From Mycocentrospora acerina (taxonomy: Eukaryota > Ascomycota > Dothideomycetes > Pleosporales), in the NCBI GenBank assembly GCA_022701365.1, contig JAKUHH010000389.1:620001-684000 (forward strand): a stretch of 64,000 nt of DNA. The letters are read 5' to 3'. The translations under genes and the position numbers were made by a program. The notes beneath the pieces are model-generated. The model saw only the letters and a program-made list of their open reading frames with translations, searched no databases and was not told where the DNA came from. Positions within the stretch are counted from its first letter, which is position 1. The number at the start of each line of letters is the position of its first letter. Below are positions 1 to 10,433 of the stretch, in pieces.

Positions 1-214
1 CGGATTCTGGCGCGGATGGCCTGTCAAAAGTGAATGCTGATGCCGTCGTGGCCATGTACAAGGTTAGTCTTTTGTCTTTCTTAATCTTTTCTCTTTTGGT
101 AATCGTGTTTTTCTCTTGGCTTACAATATTCAACAGGACTGGGTCATCCCATTGACAAAAGAAGTCGAGGTCGAGTACCTCATGCAGCGACTGATAGGCA
201 CCCAATGGGAGTAA
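1..214 (+). CDS. Chorismate mutase, C-terminal end (5' part outside window)
   Basis: Only the last two exons are visible: coding from the window edge to 62, intron 63-136 (GTTAGT...CAACAG), then 137-214 ending in TAA. The final residues read MYKDWVIPLTKEVEVEYL and a short tail, which matches the conserved C-terminal helix of AroQ-type fungal chorismate mutases (Aro7/AroC), with its IPLTK-V-V-YL pattern. The enzyme converts chorismate to prephenate, the committed step to phenylalanine and tyrosine, and in fungi is cytosolic and allosterically regulated. The catalytic core and regulatory site lie to the left of the window, so activity cannot be judged. An AATAAA follows the stop by 94 bp. The call rests on a short C-terminal match remembered from the family. 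Confidence 0.72.
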
Positions 215-271
215 CATCTCCCTTGGGAGTTTGGATATACAAGTGTGTGTGAAGGGTTGGAAGAAAGAAAA

Positions 272-294
272 AGAGAGAGAGAGAGAGAGAGAGA
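272..294. repeat. (GA)n microsatellite
   Basis: An uninterrupted run of about eleven AG units lies in the 3' flank of the chorismate mutase gene, before its likely polyadenylation signal. Confidence 0.9.
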
Positions 295-307
295 AGAGAC
301 ATCTTTG

Positions 308-313
308 AATAAA
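308..313 (+). terminator. Likely polyadenylation signal of the chorismate mutase gene
   Basis: A consensus AATAAA hexamer stands 94 bp after the stop codon on the same strand. Fungal 3' ends use loose A-rich signals, so this is suggestive only. Confidence 0.4.
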
Positions 314-478
314 AATTATCCCCTTTGACCAGGGTTAAAAAAACACATTCTTAGCAAATGATAGACGGAAACATGATAAATATCCAAAGTTCATCACAAC
401 ATCATCATTATTGCTGCCGGACACTAGACTACTAGGTACCATCCATCACCACTACTACTACTCCTCCTCCTCCTCCTC

Positions 479-1799
479 TCACAACTTCCTCGCCTTGGCC
501 GGCCCCTGCACAGGCAGCGCATCCACAACGCCAGAATACCTCAACAAGCCAATATTCTCCGTCGTGTTGGTCGTCTTGTACTTGTTCTGCCCGCCAAACT
601 CAAACAGGAAGTTCATGGGGAACCCAACCTCAAAGTCCACCGCCGAGTCAATCTCATCCACCTCCTCCTCGCTCAGCTCCAGCGCCAGCGCCTCGATATT
701 ACCCTTTAGGTGCTCAATCTTGCGGCCACCGATAATCGGGTACACGTGTGGGTACTTGCTCCTGACGTATGCGAGCGCAACGCTAGTAATAAGTGTGTTC
801 TTTGCCTTTGCAATGACCTCGAGCTTCTGCGAGATCTTGACTGCCTTGTCGGATGCGGGGCCAAACTTGCGGCCCTCGCTGTCCTTGCGTTGTTCTTCCG
901 ACTTGAAGTTGCCGGCTCCGAGGGCGCCCCAGGGGCAGAGGGCCATGCCTTCGTCGCGCGCCATGGGGATGATTTCGCGCTCAAAGTCGCGGTCGGCGGC
1001 GGACCAGCGGCCTTGGTAGACGCTGAAGCCGCGGAGGCCGTGGTTACGGGCGTCTTTACAAGGTTGTTAGCACTCAATTAACTTGTGTGGTAGGATAGAT
1101 TGTAGATGAAGCTTACATTCGTTTGCCTTGCTGACTACCCACGCTGGTGTGTCACTGACACCCAGGTATAGCACCTTTCCGCTTGCCACGAGGTGGTTGA
1201 GGCTCTGCATCAGTTCCGGGATGCTGGTGGTAAAGTCCCACCAGTGCACGTACAACAGATCAATGTAGCTCGTCTGCAACTTCTTCAACGACGCCTCAAG
1301 CGAGACCTTGAGCGACTTTGTGCTGTTTCCTGCGTAGTTGATGCGCTGGCGAGGGCTCTTGTGCGGGTTGGGATAGCAGGTTGTGAACTTTGTCGCCAGG
1401 ACAATCTCGTCCCTGACATTGCGCTCCGTCATCCACTCGCCGATCCACGTCTCCGACTCTTCATTCTGGTAGTTGTTTGCACTGTAATACAAAAAAAAAG
1501 AAGAAGTCAGCAACTCGTTCACATGTCTATATAAGCTTCTCATGCTGTGTTGGGGAAACACAACGCGGGACAGTCAAGACCTACGTGTCAATAAAGTTTC
1601 CGCCCTGCTCGTGGAAATAGTCCAAAATCTCAAACACCGTCTTCTTGTCGCAAGTACCCATCATACCCGACCACGCGTCGCCAAAGTTCATCGCTCCGAG
1701 GCATAGCGGCGAGACACGCACGCCCGCCGTAGGCGACAGAATGCGCTGGAAGTCGAGGAGCGACTTTGGCTGGGGGGCATCGCCAAAGGGAGAAGGCAT
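479..1799 (-). CDS. Aldo-keto reductase, aryl-alcohol dehydrogenase / norsolorinic acid reductase-like
   Basis: Three exons on the minus strand, 1799-1585, 1481-1117 and 1053-479, joined by GT-AG introns of 103 and 63 bp, give 384 residues. The fold is an NADPH-dependent (beta/alpha)8 barrel. The AKR catalytic tetrad is visible: Asp71 in NFIDTANNY, Tyr76, Lys103 in LATKF and His151 in LLYVHWWD. Late motifs (WSAADRDFE, PIIGGRK) are typical of the AKR9 group, which holds fungal aryl-alcohol dehydrogenases and the norsolorinic acid reductases of aflatoxin and sterigmatocystin clusters. It should reduce an aromatic aldehyde or ketone in the cytosol; the real substrate cannot be read from sequence. 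The ATG at 1799 precedes the conserved barrel start and nothing upstream extends it. A DUF1772 gene and a transporter follow on the same strand. Confidence 0.88.
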
Positions 1800-2987
1800 A
1801 TTGAGGGTTGCGGTTTCAATTGATGAGGAGGTATAATAGTGGTAGTAGTAGTATGGAAAGCAGTAGATGTGCGGCAGCTTCTACAATTGCAATCACTAGG
1901 CTTGTAGTTGCTAGATTTGAAAGCCGGGACAGCTGTATGCTTTATACATTTTGTACCAGAGCTGCGACATGCTCATGACGTAAACAGCCCCGTCGCTCAC
2001 GGATTTATCTCCATTGTCATCACTCGGCGATGGACGAGTGACGGAGCAGGCTATCAGACTCAAGAGGGGCGCAGATGGTGGGGTTTAAGGTCCATTAGGG
2101 TGACTTATGTCCGCTATTTCCGCGTAGGAATCGTCGTCCCATTCAAACCCAACAATGGGTGGGTTCTTGTAGGGCTAGTGCAACGTTAGCAAAGAGGGAG
2201 CGTGCCAGAAACCCAGCCTCTGAACTTGGCTGTGATTGGCAGGGGCTGGGGGAATAAGGAAATGCTGGGCGGAGGTAAGCTTTAGGGATATCCGCGGCAG
2301 AGATGGCGTGTACCCGTGTAGCCTTGTGGAGATCGATTTAACTCCGATCTTTGGTAGCTGCCTAGATTGTGTGTAGTTCTACCCGTAACAACAGGAGACA
2401 AGCAACTTCACGGAAATCATAGGTGCAATTTTTTTTATTTTACAAAAAGCCTCTCTTCAATTAACTCTTTCTTCCAAGAGGGCTTGGATAGATTTGTTGG
2501 CGCTGCACATTATCTTCTGCTGTAGATCTATATTGTTATGCGCTGCCATCTCCAGCTTCTTATTGGTCTCTTGGAGTACACAGACATAATTGCACATGCG
2601 GATAGATACTGAGACGGCCCTTTTCTTTAAGATTTGCACATTGCTTTACCCGCCAAGGACTGGATTTGTGTATGGAAGCCTCGACGATGTAGTAACATCC
2701 TGCCGGGACAGCGAGTAAAGCGAGAAAAATAGTGTAACAAAGAGTCTTCTCTATATAGTCTCTAGTGTGATATCTAGACGAGGAAAAAAAATCGCTTGCA
2801 AAACATGTACACGCTATTCATCTAAATTCTAACCAGCCGAACATGCATACCTTTGAAACGAGCGTTAGCGCACATACTCTGAAATACCCGAGTGCGAGTC
2901 CGAGTCCGACAGGGAAAAAACCAAGCTTTAGGTAGTTGTATACTCCAAACATGAGGAGGCAGCACAACACAGCACAGCACAGATCCT
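1800..2987. other. Intergenic region, no gene seen
   Basis: This holds the 5' flank of the aldo-keto reductase gene and the 3' flank of the DUF1772 gene. Open frames inside are short. The one at 2457-2639 on the minus strand has a GTG rather than an ATG first codon and resembles no family I know. A short degenerate CGAGTC-type repeat lies near 2890-2910. Confidence 0.6.
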
Positions 2988-3641
2988 TTACGCCAAAGCC
3001 CCCACCAATCCAACAATCCCCCCCAGCCCCATCAACACCGCCCTAACCGCATTCATCCATGCAAACCTCTTCAACAGCTCCCTCACCTCTCGGTCCTCCG
3101 CTTCCGTACTCCCCTCCTTTGTCTTCCCCTGCGGTCCACTCAAATCCCTCCACTGCCCAATATCCTCCTTGCCATCCACCGACTCCTCCGCCGTCCTCGT
3201 CCGCTTCCCCTTCTTATCCCTGTACTCGGCTGACTTTGCACTCCTCGCCCCACCCTTCTCTTCGTTCTTCTTGATCAGCTCAAAGTTTGTCGGAATCATG
3301 ACGATAGCCGTCCACGGCGCGATGGAAATTGTCAGCGCGGCGGCCGCGAGGTACAGTTGCGAGCGTCCTCGGATTGCGTGCTGAAGGATCTCCGGGAGAG
3401 ACGTGGCTCCGGGGGGGAGCGAGGAGTATGCAAGGGAGAGGAAGGCAGAGGACGAGAAAAAGGCGCTGGTTGGGAAGATGTGCGAGCCTCGACTGAAGAG
3501 CCAGCGGGTTAGGGGGAGGGAGCGCGACGCGGGCTGGGAGAGGAGGACGGGAGCGTCGAAGAGAGTGTAGGCTGCTATGCCGCCTGAGGATATGAGGGCG
3601 GTGGATATGCTGATTACTTGAAGGGCTTGAATTGCGGCCAT
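2988..3641 (-). CDS. DUF1772 (anthrone oxygenase-like) integral membrane protein
   Basis: An intronless 217-residue protein starting at the ATG at 3641; the longer open frame begins with GTG, so the extra seven residues are unlikely. The N-terminal half has a hydrophobic segment with SGGIAAYTLFDAPVL, a second around FSRGSHIFPTSAFFSS, and a third near LAAAALTISIAPWTAIVMIP. A last hydrophobic helix closes the C-terminus. This is the layout of DUF1772 proteins, which include the small cofactor-poor anthrone oxidases such as HypC. Between helices 3 and 4 lies an unusually long, highly charged stretch (roughly residues 125-190, Lys/Glu/Arg-rich). Most DUF1772 members have no assigned substrate, so oxidase activity is only a family-level possibility. 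Confidence 0.75.
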   Translation of the reverse strand: MAAIQALQVISISTALISSGGIAAYTLFDAPVLLSQPASRSLPLTRWLFSRGSHIFPTSAFFSSSAFLSLAYSSLPPGATSLPEILQHAIRGRSQLYLAAAALTISIAPWTAIVMIPTNFELIKKNEEKGGARSAKSAEYRDKKGKRTRTAEESVDGKEDIGQWRDLSGPQGKTKEGSTEAEDREVRELLKRFAWMNAVRAVLMGLGGIVGLVGALA

Positions 3642-4094
3642 TTTCGAGATATGTTTTTCCACGTCTTCAGTTGGAAGTGTGAGTACAAGTCAATTGATTT
3701 TTGTATAAGAAGATTCTTTTAGGGCATTGTTTAAAATTGATACTGGCTCTCACTCGCAGTATTTATTCTTCTTTGACAATCTCAACACCCACGGCTCGGT
3801 GCGCGTGGAATCCGTTATTCTTACCATGACGTCACCTTTTGGTAATCTGACGCTCTCTATTATTCTGCAATGACCTACTAAAAGTAAAGACTACCTGCAA
3901 TCGGTTGACGCTATTTACCAGGTTTTGATAGTTCATACTTACCTTGAGAAGAGCTTAAACAAATGCATGCGAAAATCGAGATCTGCTTCGTTAAAAGGAA
4001 AGTAAAGCTTGTACTTTTGGAAGAAGACCACCACAACACTCCCGACTTCGCACTCACTCTTGAAAAGCTGATTGTCCATACCATACCAGTAAGC
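3642..4094. other. Intergenic region, no gene seen
   Basis: Contains the promoter side of the DUF1772 gene and the 3' flank of the MFS transporter gene. The open frames crossing it on either strand are short and none continues the neighbouring proteins. Confidence 0.6.
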
Positions 4095-5811
4095 TTAATC
4101 AGTCCTCTTATGGACCCTTGGCAATGCAAACCAGCAAGCAAGCATAGCTGCGTAAAGCCCAATACAAACTGGGTGAAGCACCCAAGTCCCAGCGGCTTGG
4201 GCGAGAATTCCAGTCGTGAAAGGAGCCACTGCTCCACCAGAACTACCCGCTCCACCAATGAATCCAATAGCAGTTGTTTGCATTTGGCGAGGCAAAAGGC
4301 GTGAGAAGAGTGACTGCGAACATGGATAGACTGGACCGAGCAGGAGACCAAGAAGACACACTGCAACGGCGTTGCCAATGATGTTGGGAATCAACCATGC
4401 CAGGATTTGCAGGATTACAGTACCCAGTGTGAGGCCAACGACGAACCATTTTTCGCCAAAGATAGGCGCGGCGTGAGTGAGAACAAATCGGCCGACGGTG
4501 ATGCCACCCTGTGTTGTAATTAGTGGTTGAAATTGAGAAGCCTAGTGATGCAAGATGCAACTCACCCAAAAGCCTGCAGTCACATATCCGACCTTTGCCG
4601 GGTCGCCATCTCGGTAGTTGATCAGGTACGAAATGAACCAGCCCGATATGGCAACCTCAGCTCCCTGGTACGCAAAAATGAAAAGTGCACCAAAGATTGT
4701 CACCTTGTTCTTCAGAGCAAGTTTTAGGTCCTTGGACTTGGACTCTGACTCTTCGGCAGCAGCCTGTCGACTAGCGGTAAGCTCAATGGTAGTCAGCAGC
4801 CTCTGTGGAGCGTCTTCCTGGTATGACCAGAATGCCCAGGCGGCAAAGGGAATGCAGCACAGGCGCAGTCCAAGAGTGATGAAGTAGAAACGAGACCACA
4901 GAATACCTCGAGAAACAATGGCAGTACCAACAATGGGTGCAATGATACCTCCAATGCCGTAGGAGCCATGAGCCATACCGAGAACAACGCTAGGAGGGTG
5001 CGTATGGGCACAGTAGACATTGTTTAGTGCTAGATTTGTGGCAGCGCCATAGCCAATAAGGAAGAAGCTGATTTCTTTAGAAATTTAACAGACAATACTA
5101 GGCTGAGAACATACGATATGACTACCAGAGCATACGGAGGTGTGCAGACGAGGATAATGTGTGCGGAGAGCTGTATAAGCTCAGACACTATCAGCGCCTT
5201 TGCTCTCCCAAGCCGATCAAGCATCATGTTTGTGAAGAATGCTGCGACAATGAACCCCGCAGCATTTCCGACGAAGACCAATGACATGATCGTGTGGGAG
5301 GCACTGTAGTGCGCCTCCATGTACGGAATCAGAGCACCAACGACTAACGACGCGTCAGCGTCAGCAAATAACAAACAATACGGCAGTACCCCACTGTCAA
5401 GATGTTCTTTCTACACATACCTGCGTCGTTGAGTGCATTCTCAAAATAGAGCAAGCAGCAGCAAAAAATTCTCCACTTGGTCATAGGCTCACTATTCCAC
5501 GTCCGAATCAAGCCCACCGCATCTTCTCTCAAAGGCGACGGCGGACGACTCATCTCGAGTGCATTAGGCGTCTTTGGAGTCTGCACCCCTTGTGGCAGCT
5601 CATACTCTGAGGACGCAATGTCCGGGCCTGCACGTTGATTCTCAAATTTTCCGGTCTTTGAGCCATCAAATTCGGCGTCTGGGAGTACACCCACATCATG
5701 AAGATGCTGTGATACTTTTCCTTTACTCTTCTGGTACGTGGGCTCTGGGCTAGCGACGTCGGCGGAGGAGGGTTGGATGTCGAAGAGGGCGTGAGGACCT
5801 CTGGACAACAT
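4095..5811 (-). CDS. MFS transporter, BSC6-like
   Basis: Four exons on the minus strand, 5811-5421, 5343-5115, 5067-4566 and 4508-4095, with introns of 77, 47 and 57 bp, give 511 residues. About 125 hydrophilic residues precede the first membrane helix. The membrane part has the N-half motif MLDRLGRAKAL (the MFS motif between helices 2 and 3), a GYGAATNLALNNVY helix, the GMAHGSYGIGGIIAP stretch and a second half ending in a short KRTD tail. This order is typical of fungal 'bypass of stop codon protein 6' and fucose-permease-like transporters of the plasma membrane. The substrate is unknown. It lies on the same strand as the DUF1772 and aldo-keto reductase genes but with its own 453 bp spacer. 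Confidence 0.87.
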
Positions 5812-6392
5812 CTTGTAATATAGACGGACACGACAGCCGCTTGGTTGGCAGGACTATTCTGGTACCGAAAAAGAGACAAAACAAGACAGTGGAAAAGTCA
5901 AAGGTATAAGTAGTTTGGAGAAGGTGGAGAGTAGTTCGCCTCAGTGTCACAATGACCACCAGTATGGTTTGCTGAATCATCTCAAACGCCGTGTACCCAC
6001 ACTGCAGATGCCGACGCCAACGCCAACGCCAACGCCATCATGTGCAGGAAACAAAAATACATACGATAAGACGGTCACACCGAACCAATGGATGGCCTAA
6101 CACACGCCATTGACCAACAAATCCCCATGTCGTTGCGCAAAAAACGTGAGTCAGTCAAGGGACCCTGAAAAGGTTATAGTAGCAGGCGGTTCAGTTTCCC
6201 CTTCGAGATAGCTCTGTAGTTAGGGTAGTCCAAGCTCCCAAAATCCCACATCCCACTCACTCACCCCGCCAAACTATCAATTTACGCCGCCTTTCCGAAT
6301 CCGATTCACATTACCCAAAAAAAAACTTTCTAAACACAACCAACACCTCACAACCCACCACGCTCTCCCTAATCTTTACTCAGTTTGAAAAA
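5812..6392. promoter_or_regulatory. Divergent intergenic promoter region, MFS transporter / eIF1AD
   Basis: This 581 bp spacer separates two gene starts pointing away from each other and should hold both promoters. A short hexanucleotide repeat (ACGCCA, about four copies) lies at 6011-6037, and an A-rich tract just upstream of 6340 precedes the eIF1AD start. I could not assign a specific factor site. Confidence 0.55.
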
Positions 6393-6902
6393 ATGCCGCG
6401 ACCCAAGCGCAACGTTCTCGCAACCATGGACTCGACCCTGACACCCCCGGACACCCTTCCACCTTCCCACGCTCTCGCCCGCATCACCAAAGCTGAAGGA
6501 AAGAATCTCTACAATGCCGAGCTTCCTGACGGACGCGAAGTTCTTGTCGAGCTTGAAGCAAAGTTCCGCTCGACTATATGGATAAAGCGGGGCAGCTATG
6601 TGCTTGTAGACTTGGCGGCGCTGGCGGACAGGGAGAACAAGTTGGATGGGGAGATTGTCAATGTTGTGAGGGATGAGAAAGTGTGGAGGAAGATGGGGTA
6701 TTGGTAAGTGTTCTTATTTTTTTGTTCAATGGGTTTTGGGGGGTATCTATTCTATGTGGACGCACTTTTGGCGAGTTTCATCTAACCATGACTTTCCAAC
6801 AGGCCGAAGGAATTCGCTAAAAAGTCCACCTATGTCGTCGACAGCGACGAGGAGGAATCGACCGTGGGAAAAATGCCGCCAGCGGACTCGGACGAGGAAT
6901 AA
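6393..6902 (+). CDS. eIF1A-like S1-domain protein (eIF1AD family)
   Basis: Two exons, 6393-6703 and 6803-6902, joined by a GTAAGT...CAACAG intron that splits a Trp codon, give 136 residues. The N-terminus (MPRPKRNVLATM), the RITKAEGKNLYNAELPDGREVLVEL strand pattern and the IWIKRGSYVLVD segment match the OB-fold eIF1A-like domain of the EIF1AD family, a small nuclear or cytoplasmic RNA-binding protein distinct from true eIF1A. The C-terminal exon adds a short acidic tail with DSDEEES and DSDEE, also usual in this family. The stop lies 32 bp from the stop of the oppositely oriented ALG3 gene, so the two 3' UTRs must overlap. The precise role of the protein is poorly known. Confidence 0.88.
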
Positions 6903-6934
6903 AGCACAGAGGCAGTGAGGAAAAGAACAAGTGT

Positions 6935-8493
6935 CTACTGGGCGTCCGCGCGCTGTAGTATCGTCTTCTCGTTGTTTTCCGCTGTGGGCTTCTCGTCATG
7001 TGCCGATATCGCGTTCTCGAATGCTTCCGCGCGGTCAAATTCTCCCTTCGTTCCCCACCATGCGCCAACGGCTGTAACGGCTAGCACCGCGACCACAGTG
7101 GCAGAGCTTACGGGCGTACTTGGGTACACGTTCCATGCCCACTCTTGCGCAGCCCAGAGCGCATATTGAACCACAGGGTGGAAACCTGCTTTCCACAGCA
7201 GAAATGGCGTTGTCCACGCAATGTATGCGTAGAATTGGTAGTGCAGCGATCTTGCGCAGAGCATACCAATTGTAACTGCGGTGAGTATGGTGGTCATGAT
7301 AAAGTCGGGTGTTACTTTGCGCGCCATCTCATCTTGGTCCATGGGTTCCTTTGCCGGGAAAGCGAGCTTGAGGAATTGGCGGACTGTGCGTTTAGAGGGT
7401 TTCATCCAGCGAGTCACTGCGAACCAGACCAACAGGCCGACATGGGTGAGGAGGAGGCCGTAAGCGAAGGGTTTCGAGAGGAAGTTTGACTCGGGAACGA
7501 AGCGCCAGTTCACGGTCCATTTGTAAAGGAAGACTCTGCTGAACTCGAAGGCTTTGGCGAAGTAGGAGATGGATTGCTTGCGGAAGGGATAACCATAAAG
7601 GATCTTTTAGGATATTAGCGCATTTTTGGAATCAACTGCATGCTGTGTAGACTCACCGAGACTTGGAAGATGATCATAGCTTGAGTCAATGCCTCTCTTC
7701 CACCAAGTCTTTGAACCATCAATATACCCACGGCAGGCAACGGCAGTAGCAGACTCATTTTAACGTTCAGCCCTGTGCTGTAGAAGAAGCTCCCGAGATG
7801 CCATTGGTTGCGCTGGAAGCAGAATATCGCGAGAAACAGTCCGAGCACAGCGAAGCAGTCATTAAAGCAGCGCAGCATAAAGATGCTATGCATCCGTTTC
7901 GAAAGGACAAGTAGCGGGAAGACATACGGGGGGACCTATCCTCGTTAGCACACTTTCGTGCTTGCACCTCCTTTTAACAAAACATACCTTTGCCTTGCGA
8001 TAGCACTGAAACACCACCGTCAGTGTAATAAGATACACCAGCGCAAACAAGTACTGCGCAAGCTGGATATTCTCTCCACCCTCGGTCAGACCATACAATT
8101 GCTTGTAGATCCAAACATGCGCGCCAGGATATACCAGGGGGCCCGTGGAGCCCTCAATCTTGCGGTAATCCCTCTCGCCCTTGATGTAGATAGCAATCTG
8201 CTGCATATACGTCTTCCAATCGATTTCGGTGTCTGCGTTCCATCCCGTCAGTCAGTCAGACAGTTAATTGACACGTGATGGGCAATGAAAGGGGAAACGT
8301 GGCTTGTTGCGTGGCTGGCTGGCTAGCTGAGACACCGTCGAAGGGAAGGGAGATGAGGGCGCAAAAACGTACACGGAACTCTATCTATGATGACGCCACA
8401 TAGCGCAGCGTCTGCGACAAGAAGCAGTGGAATCATCCATCGTGTGTGTTCTGGGTTGCAAGCCAAGTCGAGGCCTCGAGTGATGAGCGACAT
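6935..8493 (-). CDS. ALG3: Dol-P-Man:Man5GlcNAc2-PP-dolichol alpha-1,3-mannosyltransferase
   Basis: Four exons on the minus strand, 8493-8373, 8232-7988, 7935-7657 and 7603-6935, give 437 residues, the usual length for ALG3. The protein is a multi-pass ER membrane enzyme. It adds the first lumenal mannose, from dolichol-phosphate mannose, to the lipid-linked N-glycan precursor. Visible family marks are the early lumenal YTEIDWKTYMQQ with the acidic ED-type pair region, GPLVYPGAHVWIY, the FLYKWTVNWRFVPE block and the C-terminal LCARSLHYQFYAYI. The start MSLITRGL lies directly before the first helix. The acceptor of the last intron (AAAAG at 7604) is the least certain join, but it restores frame and the conserved YFAKAFEFSR stretch. 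A hydrophilic tail closes the protein. Confidence 0.93.
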
Positions 8494-9134
8494 GGCGATC
8501 GGTATGCGGAGAAGACGGAACGAACGGGGCGCGGCGGGAGTGTATTAGATATTGTTGTCCAAGAATCACGTCGTCGTTGCCGCCCGAGTGACGGTGGCTG
8601 GGTCGGGCGCTAGATTTGTTGACGTTGACGTATGTGTTTAGTAGGGCTTCGGTTGGGGAGGTAGCGTTCGACGGCGCGACGGGAATTGCGTTGTTTTCGC
8701 GTTCTGGGCGCGATGGCGCGTTGGTGGGTTTAGCGCTTATGATATATATACACATACATGTTGCGTAGACATCACGTGGATGAGAAGATTCACGGTTTCA
8801 GAATGTCAAGGTCAAGGCAGGATCTGTTTCAAGGATCCGTTGGGAGTGTGACGCTTGAATGGTGGTTTGAGGGCTATTTGGGGACGGGTTTGGGTTGTAT
8901 GGTCGGCTCTAGTTTCCTTTTTCAAGTTTGACTCGTTGCTCCAACCACATGGACGATTGCACTTCAGAGTGCAATAATGTATTGTAAAAGTTGCTTTGAA
9001 GTACACCAAACAGTATCGCGTACAACACCTGCCATTGTAGATTTGAGAACTTTTCCAGGGTATCGAATCCTCATTTCGAATGCCAATGCAGCCCAGTATT
9101 TGCGCCTAACATGAAAAATATCGCCTCTCTCTCT
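8494..9134. other. Intergenic: ALG3 5' flank and REX4 3' flank, no gene seen
   Basis: The region carries the ALG3 promoter. One minus-strand open frame (8381-8755) overlaps ALG3 exon 1 in another frame and looks like a shadow. No family similarity was found in the rest. Confidence 0.6.
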
Positions 9135-10211
9135 TCAATGCTTTCTCTTCTTCTTTTTCTTGCTCCTGTTCCTCCGCTTGACTTCGTCGCCCTCGCCAGC
9201 CTCGACCTCTGGCCGAGCAACTTCAGCCCGGACGTTGCCATACTTCTGTCGAACCTCTTTTTCGAATTCCGTCTTCTCCAATCTGAAAAGCGCCATGGTC
9301 GCCCTCGCATCTTCGACCGAACTATGCGCGCCGACTTGGATTTCTACGCCCAGCAGCTTCTCTGCTAGGAGCTTCAACCCTGGTGTTCGTCCTGCTACAT
9401 TGGCTAACGCACGAAATTTTGAGAACTTAGAGGTGTCACGGATAAGGCGCTTGTCATGCTTCAGAATCAGCACGTCGAGATCGTTCTTGACGGCGTGTCC
9501 AACGAGTATGCGCCCTCCGAGGAGGATCTTGAGGTCGTTTCGCACTTCATCAAAGGGACGCGCGACGTCTGGGCGGAGATGTTTAGGCTCGATGCCTGAG
9601 ACAGCAGTGCGGTAGTCCGTGACTTCAATCTTCTTATTCATCTGGACGTATGAGTCGTAAACTTGGTGGCCGTGGTAGTTTACGAGAGACACCCTCGCCA
9701 ATGCAGAGTCGCGCTTGGGCTCTGGGCCAATTCCCACCATTTCGCAATCTAGGGCAACGTATTTGCCAGGCAGTGCGACCTCAGATACGCCTTCGTTCTC
9801 GATATCGGGGAAGTCGGGGTGGGCGTCGAGGATAGAAACGGCCTGTTCGACGTCTCTGGAGGAGCTCAGAAGAGGATTATGTCGCAGTGACGGCATCGAG
9901 ACGCTCTTGGACAGGGTCTTGGTGTCATGCTGCTTGGTCGAAGCGCCTACTGAGGCAGGCTCCTCCATCTTTTGTCGTTTTCTCGAGGGAAACGGTTTTC
10001 GTGGTGTGTTTTGTGCGGCGCCGTTGACAGACTTGGGAGAATCATGCACGTGCTCCCCATTGACCTTCTGTAATCTCTTGCGCTTGAGTGCCGTGTGCGA
10101 TTCTTCGTCTGCCTTGTTTGGCTTCGGAGATGCCGCTGGGGTCGAGGCTTTCAACGTAGCCTGGAGCTTCTTCCAGTTGGAGCTCAGACTACTGTTTGCG
10201 AGGGAGGCCAT
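9135..10211 (-). CDS. REX4: RNA exonuclease 4, DEDDh family
   Basis: An intronless 358-residue protein from the ATG at 10211. The open frame runs further upstream, but those extra residues overlap the NOP53 start and look non-coding. A basic, Ser/Pro-rich N-terminal half (residues 1-145) is followed by a DEDDh 3'-5' exonuclease domain. Acidic Asp155 and Glu157 lie in ALDCEMVG, Asp244 in VGHAVKNDLD, and His296 with Asp301 in HSSVEDARATM. The C-terminus is a Lys/Arg run (RNRSKKKKKRKH) suited to nucleolar targeting. In yeast Rex4 acts in pre-rRNA processing around ITS1. It is divergent from NOP53, another ribosome-biogenesis gene, across only 222 bp. Confidence 0.92.
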   Translation of the reverse strand: MASLANSSLSSNWKKLQATLKASTPAASPKPNKADEESHTALKRKRLQKVNGEHVHDSPKSVNGAAQNTPRKPFPSRKRQKMEEPASVGASTKQHDTKTLSKSVSMPSLRHNPLLSSSRDVEQAVSILDAHPDFPDIENEGVSEVALPGKYVALDCEMVGIGPEPKRDSALARVSLVNYHGHQVYDSYVQMNKKIEVTDYRTAVSGIEPKHLRPDVARPFDEVRNDLKILLGGRILVGHAVKNDLDVLILKHDKRLIRDTSKFSKFRALANVAGRTPGLKLLAEKLLGVEIQVGAHSSVEDARATMALFRLEKTEFEKEVRQKYGNVRAEVARPEVEAGEGDEVKRRNRSKKKKKRKH

Positions 10212-10433
10212 GTCGGTGTCACCTGCGAGGCATAGCGGTGTGGAGATCGCCTTGTGAGTGGTTGTTGGCGAGACGTGCGTTTGGTGTTGCATTGGACTTT
10301 CCTTCCCTCTCCGCAGAAAAGCGCGGGGTGGCCCGTGCGCCATTTTTTTCTGGACGATTTCTCTGCCGCGCTTGTGAAGTCTGCGCTCGCGCCTTCCCAC
10401 TCCAACTTCGACACGGCAAGAACTCTCGACAAC
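10212..10433. promoter_or_regulatory. Shared bidirectional promoter of REX4 and NOP53
   Basis: The two start codons are 222 bp apart and point away from each other, and both genes serve ribosome assembly. I found no clear PAC (GCGATGAG) or RRPE box by eye. The centre is pyrimidine-rich with a T tract near 10345. Confidence 0.6.
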
